Positions 51,501-60,500 of a DNA stretch of 64,000 bases are shown here, in pieces. A program made the translations under genes and the position numbers. Position 1 is the first letter of the stretch. Every line of letters begins with the position of its first letter. The stretch is taken from the NCBI RefSeq assembly GCF_030867145.1, contig NC_134443.1, positions 2,728,001 to 2,792,000 on the forward strand. Reading direction: 5' to 3'. A model generated the notes under the pieces. That model was not told the DNA's origin. It saw nothing but the letters and a program-made list of their open reading frames with translations, and ran no database searches. This stretch comes from Opisthocomus hoazin (lineage: Eukaryota > Chordata > Aves > Opisthocomiformes > Opisthocomidae).

Positions 51501-54500
51501 GTGCGGCATCGCTGACCCAGTGAGGCTCGACACGGACTACAGCCCTCCCCAGCAGCAAGGGCAAAGCCGTGGCGAAGGCTGCAGCCTCCTCCCTTTCCCG
51601 GGAATCAGGGTCTCGCTGCAAAACGGGGGCCCAAAGGGCAGGAAGGCTTGGGGATGCCCAGGAACCACTCTGCTTTCACCCCCGCCCTCCCCGAGGTGGG
51701 CTCGTCCCTGAAGGAGTGCGACTCACTCAGGATGTTCAGCACCGAGTCCTTCCGGAACATGACGAGGTTCCCCATCATCACGTGGCACACCAGCTCCTGC
51801 AACTGGGCGGCAGAGAAAATGGGGTTAGCGGGGTGCTCGGGCTCCCCGGAAGCCCTCTTAGGCGGGGAACCACCAGGCAGGTCCAGAGAGCCAGCAGGGA
51901 AGCTGCCACCCTGCCCACACCGGCCATCTCCGCAAGGCAGGGATCCGGCGGGGAGCCCCAGAAACCCCAAGGGCTCACAAATCAGAGCTGCAGCTCGGGG
52001 GCGAGGCAGCTGCCGCGAGGGACCGGCAGACGCAGAGAAGCAAGGGGAGGTGAATGGCTTCACACATCAACACCCAGGCTGGAGAGCAAGCGTCACGCAG
52101 GACAGAGAGCAGATCCTCTCTGCTCGGGGCCCCGATCGTCCCTGGTCTGCAGGACGGGAGCTGACGCTGCCCAGACGCACGGTGCTTCCCACATGGACTC
52201 CCCCCCTGCATCCCTGGGAGAGGTCGGGACACGCGGGGAGCCTGCCCGGGGTGCACTGGAGTGGGGACAGGAGCTGGGGAGCCCCGTTCCCGGCTCCCGT
52301 GTCGACGGGCTCGGCTACAGAGTGCACCTTGGCTCTCGTCTGCCTTCCTCCCTGCTCCTCGGCCTCTGGGTGCAGCCTGCTCGGGCGCAGGCTCTGGATG
52401 CAGGCTGAGCCGCCCCGGCTCTGCCCCACGGCTCTGCTCGCAGACCCCACACGGACCAGGCACGGGGGCCACGCAGCCAGAGCATCGCGGGGAAACAGAT
52501 GAAGAATAACAGGAAGGAACGAAGGAATTGGAGGAGGGAGGGGAGAGGAAACGCTACAGGCCTCTGCTGGGAAAAACAAAACCTTCGCATTTCAGCCCGG
52601 GGCAGAGCCCGGGAGCAGAGGGGTGAGAGCAGGGCTGAGCTGGGGGGGTCAGGGCATCAGGACTCAAACCCTTCCTGGACCCAGCTTCGGCTCCAGCCTG
52701 CCAAGCAAAACTTGCCGGCGAGGCGTTCTGGCCCCCGCGCAGCTGGGAAAAGCACGACTGGCCAGGAATGGAGCATAAACAGGGCGAGTTCAGGGGTTAT
52801 CGGCAGATCACGCTCCAGACGAGCCTCGACAGCAGAAGCACGCAGGACAGCATTCTTGCCGGTGCCCACCTCCCCGCCCTCAGCTTTCGCTGCGACTATT
52901 TTTGGGTTGCTCATGGCAACTCAGCGTGACCATGGGGAAAGGTTCCTTCCAGGAGGCTCTAACGAGGGCTTGGCCTTCCGCTCGTTAGCCTACGGAGCCC
53001 GCAGCGGATCTCCCACCAGGAAGGGAAGAGCTGGGCGCCGTCTCAGCCCTGCCAGCCCCTTTCCTGCGCCCTCCCGTTGTGACGCTGCCCGCAGCTCTGT
53101 GGCTGCCCAGCAGCACTAAGCACCTCCCTGCCAACGGCGTCGTTATTCATAATTATTATTACTGATGGCCCACGGCAGCACTAGCTGGGATTCCGTGTTC
53201 GGACACCGCAGCTCCTTGTGGGAAAGAGATACCCGGAGGTTTTGGGGCTCCTCTTCGCAAAGCTCAATGCCTCACTCAAGAACCAGGGCAAGGAGGACTA
53301 AACCAGATCAGCCATTTCGGGTGGAAACCTCCCGGGAGCGGAGGAGCCGAGTGCTGCTGCTTCAAGAACGTGCTGCCTCCCAGCCCAGACACCGCTCCCC
53401 TCCTCACCTGGAATGAGTCGATGACAGCTACAATCATGTTCAGCAGCTCGCCGCTTCGCAGGGTCTCGTCCGGGAACTGGAAGAGTACAAAAGCAGGGCT
53501 CAGGAAAGAAGAGTGCAGGCAGCAGGGCGAGGGAGGGTCTCCTCCCCCCCTACTCTGCCCTGGGGAGGCCCCATCTGCAGTGCTGGGTCCAGTGCTGGGC
53601 TCCCCAGTTCAAGAAAGATGAGGAGCTGCTGGAGAGAGTCCAGCGCAGGGCTACGAGGATGAGGAGGGGACTGGAGCATCTCTCCTGCAAGGAGAGGCTG
53701 AGGGAGCTGGGCTTGTTCAGCCTGGAGAAGAGAAGGCTGAGAGGGGACCTTAGAAATGCCAATCAATATCTGCAGGGGGGGGTCAGGAGGACAGGCCCAG
53801 ACTCTTTCCAGTGGTGCCCAGTGACAGGACAAGGGGCAACAGGCACAAACTGGAGCAGAGGAAGCTCCAGCTGAACACGAGGAAGAACTTCTTCCCTCTG
53901 AGGGTGACGGAGCCCTGGCCCAGGCTGCCCAGGGGGCTGTGGAGTCTCCTTCTCTGGAGATATTCCAACCCCCCTGGCCGCGGTGCTGTGCAGCTCTGGG
54001 TGACCCTGCTTGGGCAGGGGGTTGGGCTGGGTGACCCATGGAGGGCCCTGCCAACCCCTGCCATGCTGGGATTCTGGGACTCTGTGAAAGGACACGAGGC
54101 AGAGGCCGGTCAAAATCTCCCATCCCCATAGCGGATGGAGCTGCGCGAGGAGCCAGGCTGCTTCCGCTGCGGGTGGCAGGAGTCAGCCAGCCCAGGGCGG
54201 TTCAAGCTCCCCGTTTTTCCCTGTCCTCGCTAGCTTTGCTCGCCGTTCCAGCGCCTCAGGCCCTACGCAGCGCTGCAAGGAAATCAACAGAAACTCAGCA
54301 CCCAGGGCAAAAGGCCAGGGAAATCGGCAGCACCAAGCCATGGCTGCTTCCCTTGGATCCGGCTGGCCAGACAGGCTGCTCTCAGGACATTCTGCCTGAC
54401 TTCAGCCGGTCACTACGCCCACGGGGACACCGACAGTCAGACCCCCTTGTGGGGGGGCAGCTGTTAAACCCCAAGGACCGGGGAGGGGATCCGGCCGCTG

Positions 54501-57500
54501 CTCTGTGCCAGGATCCCCCCCCGGAGCACGCACCACGCTGCTGCGTGGCACGGTGCCTGCTCTTGCGCAGGTTTTTCTCCCCTCCCCAGGCTGTTGCCGT
54601 GCCCCTTTCCCTACAGAAGCCCCCGGGAAGCGCTCGCGAGGAACGGGGCTGGACGGCCCCAACGCCCAGCAGATGTTCCTGCTGACCCAGCCAGAAAGGA
54701 GGGAGGAGCGGGGCCAGCTCATTCCTCCCAGGGAATGAGAAAGTACAGGCAGAACTGTGACCCCTCCATCTATTCCGAGTGCGCGACGTTACCCTCCCTC
54801 TCGCCAGTCCCAGCACCCCTCCCTGCAGCCCAGCGATCGCTGGGTGCTTGTTGGAAGCGGCCTCCACCCTGCAACCATTTCAGACAAAAGGCTGCAGCCT
54901 GCACCGGGCTGCGAGAGCTTGCCCACGTCCCGGCAGTGGGAAGGGAACAGCAGCTCCGTCCAAGGCCCAGGCACGCTGGGTGAACTGGGACCAAGCTGGG
55001 ACCTGTCTGGTGCAGATGCCTGGCTCCCTGTTCCAAACGTGCTCTCTGCTACGTCCAGCTGGCTCCGCCTCAGCACCGAGTGCCGAAAGCCATAAAACCT
55101 TTCATTAAACCCAAGGGTCTGGGGCAGGCAGCAGAGCTCGTTCCGAGTGCTGCTTGCCCCAGACTTTGACACATCTGCTTGGAGCCTTCCCCTGCCGCTC
55201 TCCAGGAGGAAAAGCAGCAGAGAGCAAAACCTCTTTAACCAGGGAGCACAGACAACGCTGCGCCGGGAGCCAAGCACGTGCAGGAGACGAAGCCGGGACA
55301 GCAAGCCCAGTGCCTCGCCAGCCACGGAGCGCGTCAGGCTTTCACGGGGCTGGGCGGTGGACGGAGACCGGGTTGTGCTCAGCCTGACACAGCCTTTTCT
55401 AGGCTTTCTGGCTTCTCTGCTGCAGCGTGACAAGCTCCGAAGCAAACCAGCCCAGCCCCGCAGGAAGGTGAGGGGATGCCCTGTGCATCCGAACCGGGGT
55501 CCCCGGCGCCTGGCGGCGGCCTCACCTCTGTGTAAATGGAGGGGGTGAGGTAGCAGAGCAGCCGCACGTCGTCCTCCTGGCAGGCCTTCATGTCCATCAT
55601 CAGACACGTGTGCAGGTCCCCCAGCTGCGTGGCCTGGGCGAAGGACTCGTACAGGTTCATCTTCCCAGCTGCAGCTTTGCTGGAAGGAGACGTGCCCGGG
55701 TGAGGGAGGAGCCCCCCGGACCGCAGCGAGGGCTGGGGGTCTGGTGGTGCGACACCGAGCTGGCTCTTGCAGGCAGCACCAGCCACGGCGAAGCTCAGAC
55801 GCTTCCCCACCATCCCCACAGCCTACCTGGCTTTTAAATAGTACAGGAGGTGGTAGCCGATCTTGGGCTGCTTCTGATAGAGCTCCGACAGGAGATCCAG
55901 CAGCAGAGAGAAACCGCTGTTGTCCTCCTGCATCTGGCAGAGGTTCCTTGGGGAGCAGAGGGTGGGGAGACAGCCCCGTTAACACGGGATACCACGCACG
56001 AGCTTCTCTGCTGACGACGAGGCCCGGCAGCTTGCAGGGAAACCCAGCTCCCAGCACCAGGCAGCCCTGGCCACCCGCTCTCGGGACGGGGCGCAGGGGC
56101 CACCTCCCAGCCCTGCCGCAGGGGACGCGCAGCCACCAAGGGGTCAGGACCCAGCAGACTTCACCGGGGATCCCTGGCTGCCACAACGGGCCAAACAAGC
56201 TGCGACTTTCCTGTATTTGAAGTCTTTTTACTGAACAAAACGCAGCACAGGTAGAGCGAAGCAATAAATTCTGGGATCAGCCCTGGGGCAAGCAGGGCCG
56301 TGGCAGGATCAGACCCACACAGGGTTCACCCACAGTGGTGGTCAGGAAGCAAACAAGAAAGCCCTAGATTACTCAAACATTTCAGAGCAGACATACCTAA
56401 AGATCAGGTAGAGAGGCTTCCCCACCGACTCCTCCAGAGACCTGCGGGACAAACGCGACCGTCAGAGCTCTGCCTGCGCCCACCCTCTGCGCTTCCCCAG
56501 CAACGGCAGGGGAAAAGCCCTGGACCTTGTTCGCGGAGGTCCTCGGGCCACCAGGGGTTCGCCCTAGCTAACGGGGAGACGGGAACGGCCCTGCTAACAG
56601 CACCCAGCAGCTCCGACTGCGAGCCCTGTCCCAACAAAATCCTGGAGGAAGAGTGTAGAGTGCTGGTTTGTGCGAGTACAGCAGGGACAGAGGGAGCATC
56701 TCAGACCCTGGGTGACCCGGCCAGACGGTCAGAAGCCACCAGAGCATCACCTAAACTGAGCTCTGACACCAGGCCCTGCGGCAGCAGGTTCTCCCTGCGC
56801 TTGCGGGGAGGAGGGAGATGGTCTCTGCTGAGCCCTGGAGCTGACAACTGCTGACCAGCTCCACACCGACCGCTTGCGAACCCTGGACTGCTTCGCCGGG
56901 GAAGCTGCTGGCTCCAGCATGGACTTCTGAAAATGGGGAATATTTCACTGGGAAAAGCCCAAGTCCCAGTGCGAAAGGATGAGACGCACAAAAAATAGAT
57001 CCTTACTCCTCCGTGATTTCTTCTGGCAAAACCTCACCACGGAAGTGAGCCTTAAATAGCTCCTGGAGGCAGGATGCGAGCACCGATAGCTGCTCCGAGT
57101 CGAAGTCCTCCTGGTAGAGAGAAAGGAAGGAATGAGAGGAGAAAGCACAAGCTCAGACCCTGCCTGACCGGCTCAGGTACGGCTGGAAGGGCCACAGCAG
57201 CGTCACCGCGGCGGCAAACGGACCCCAAGCAGCTCAGGAGCCGTTTCGCTGCTCTGCTGCAGCACCAGGAGCTGGTCATCAGCAAACCAAGCCCCGAATC
57301 GATGTTCACCTCTGAAGCGCTTCAGTCACTGTGCTCCACTTCTCCTCTAATGGCTAGTAACTCTCTGATCTCGGCTCTCTCTCTGCAAAGGGCTAAGGGG
57401 GACTGAAAGCACTCGGCAATGGGTATTCACACCCTGACAAGCCCTTTCCCCGTGTTCCCGCTGAGGGCAGAGGCAGCTCTCAGATGCTAAAAGGCCACTT

Positions 57501-60500
57501 GACTCCAAAGGGAGTTGATTAAAGGCAGGGGATGCGACCCCTCTTCAACTCTCCACCGCAGCTCTTCTGCTGGGCAGGGCTTGCTGCAGCCTCTCCTGAG
57601 CACAAAGCCCCGGGCCGAAAGCAAGGGAGCATCCCAGCTGCACGGCACGCGCCGAAGGCCCTGTTGCACTGGGACATTGCTAGAATCACAGAACCATTAA
57701 GGTTGGAAAAGACCTCTAAGATCACCAAGTCCAACCATCACTTAGGCACGGGGTGTAAGGACACAGAGCACGGACGGAGCGATCACAGAATCACAGAATG
57801 GTAGGGGTTGGCAGGGACCTCTGTGGTCACCCAGCCCAACCCCCTGCCCAAGCAGGGTCACCCAGAGCAGGCTGCACAGCACCGCGGCCAGGGGGGTTGG
57901 AATATCTCCAGAGAAGGAGACTCCACAACCTCCCTGGGCAGCCTGTTCCAGTGCCCTGTCACCCTCAGAGGGAAGAAATTCTTCCTCAGGTTCAGACAGA
58001 GCTTCCTGTGCTTCAGTTTGTGCCCATTGCCCCTTGTCCTGTCGCTGGGACAGGACAAGGGGACACCTTCCCCTTCCAGCAAGCAGCAGCTTGGGGCTGT
58101 GTTTAACAACCACAGATAGAGCTGCGTCGTGCCACTCTGAACTCGTTTCGCGTTCCAGCGTCCCTCCTCGAGGCGCAGCTCTGGGGGCAGAGCCGTGCAG
58201 GGCGGGAGCTGCCCAGCCCACACCACCCCAGTTGCTCTGGTTTTGCAGTCAGGCGGCAGCGCTGCTCCCCGCGTCGGTGCCGTTACCTCCAGGACTTGAT
58301 CCACGATTTCCTGCATGACCTCACACTGAGCTTCCGTATCGCTGGAGCACAAAAACAAGAGGAAATCCAAGTTACATAGGAAGATACCGAGAGCAGGGAC
58401 AAGGGGGCTTTGTGCTGAGCTGGCTCTGCTCGGGAGCCCCCCAGGACCTGAGAGTGGGGCAGGCTCTGCTTTGCTCTGCTTGTCTGCAGCAAGACGAGCA
58501 AATGAAACGACTAAAAGCATAAGATTAAATGCACTTCAAGCCATAAATTACACTAAATCAGTCTACTACGCCAAGGTCTAAAAAGGGAGAGCTTTTTTTA
58601 ACCTTCTTTTGATGGAGCAGATTCCAAGGGCACTGCAAATCGCGAGTGGAGGTGGGGAAGTGCAGCGAACATGCAGACACAGGTACGTCTCTGTCCGCAG
58701 GGAACGCGTCCCATGTAGAGACGCACTGAAAGCCCCAGGCAGCAACTGCCCCAAAGGCCACGCAGCCTCCCCTCATCAACCCAACAGCAGAGAAGGATGA
58801 AACTCGGGGCACTTTGCCTTCCTGTCCCTGATTCAGAGAAACACTGTAGCCCCCAGCAAATGGCTGTTCCGTCCTGGTCTGAGCCTGCTCCAAGGACAAG
58901 TTACGAGGCTCTTAACCCAGCAGCTTTCCAAAGCACCTGGGACGTTCCCTGCACAAGCTGTGCGGGAGGACCTCACCGTGACGAAGGGAGACCAGCCACA
59001 CGGTCGCATCAGCCCCGAGAGCAGGGCTCTGGAGCGAGCAGCACTGCCCAACAGGACTAAAGGGTCTTGTGTGTCGCTGCCCTGAAGAGACCAACACCAA
59101 ACGGAACACGACCAAAGGACACCAACCTTCCCTTCTGCAGCTGCAGGACTTTATCCTTCAGTGACTCATCCAGCTGGTCCAGGAAGGGAGTGATATCAAC
59201 AGGCTCCTCCACAAAGCTTTCTTTGATTGGATGAAACCTGAACTCCCTCTTCTTCCCTGCACCAAAGAAAGCAGCAGTGGAGCAGTCCATTTGCCCAAGC
59301 AGCCACGGCTCAGGAGTTCGAGGCGATCTCTGCCCTCGCAGCGGGAGTCGTGTGGGGCTGCGGGGCCGTCGGCACCCCTGGACAAACAGCATGCTCCCAG
59401 CGTGCGGTCCAGCTCCCGATCTTGCCTTCACCCTTTGGAGATGTGGCCAGGTCACAGGGAGCAGGAAGGTGGGATGGGATCCATGCACAGCAGATGGTCA
59501 GAAATGTGGTTCTGCTTCAGTCCGGTTTCCAAACCCGCTGCTTTGCCTGTCCTTCAACGTGCTCAAACGGAGCCGGCTCGCAAGGCTCGCTCCACCCGAG
59601 GTGCAAACGTTTGTGCTCGAGACTCTGGGACTGAGCTACCCCAACTGCTCTTCCACACCCTCCTCCTCCAGGCCCATTCCAGGCCCCAAAAATGAACTGC
59701 AGCAGAGGCCAGAAGAGCCAGGGCCAAGGCACAAGCGCTCACCAAGAAGCTGCTGCTACGGGATGGGATGGGACAAGGTAGCCGATGCCCTTTGCAAAAA
59801 CCCTCTCTGCACATGGCCTTTGAGCCTGTGTGTGCCTCCCAGGGCCCCAGGCCGCTGTCGGGGCTCGATGGGGCTACTGAAGACAGTGCTACAGCACAGT
59901 GTCACGTCCTCTCCCCCCTCCCAGGCCTGGTCTCCTTCCCAGGGCGGGGGGAACCCTCCAGCATGGCAGGAAGCCCACAGGGGTCCAACCACCAAGGCCA
60001 GGAATGGCTCAAGATGTCTGGAGCTCCAGAGGGGATTCCAGCCTCGTGCACAGCCTCCTGGCTTCGAGAGGGAGCAAGTATAAGAAAAACCATGTGGCCG
60101 AGCAATTAAGAAGCCTGAGCCTCATCAGCAGCTGCCTGAGAACAGAGTCGCCCTGTTCCCAAACCAACCATCCGGCACAGCACCTGCCGCAGGGATTCCC
60201 AGCCACGCAGCACAGCGGGGCTTCAGGCTACTCAGACATCTAGGGAGGACACACGGGTGGAGAAAGCGCTACATTGGAAGGGTCTGAGCTCTGGGGAACA
60301 ACCAGGCAAGGAGACAAAGGCCAACAGCCTTTCCCTCTGAGCGCAGATCTGTATCAGCTCTCCTGAGCCCGGCTGTCGGGGCCCGGGAAGCAGCGAAGCA
60401 TCGGCCTCAACACGCTTGTGGAAGGAAAGCTGGAGCTCAAGAAGGGGGTCAGCACTGAGCGCAGCTCGTGAGCGAGCGGCTTTGAGGGAACTGTGCTCCC

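Larger units (their letters stand above)
48910..53407 (-). other. INTS3 introns between the 14th and 10th exons
   Basis: Intronic spans 48910-49891, 49941-50025, 50140-51725 and 51803-53407 around the listed exons. GC-rich single-copy sequence; no repeat family, RNA gene or extra exon recognised. Confidence 0.7.
54088..57006 (-). other. INTS3 introns between the 10th and 6th exons
   Basis: Intronic spans 54088-55525, 55680-55826, 55947-56396 and 56442-57006. No repeat or additional exon recognised. Confidence 0.7.
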
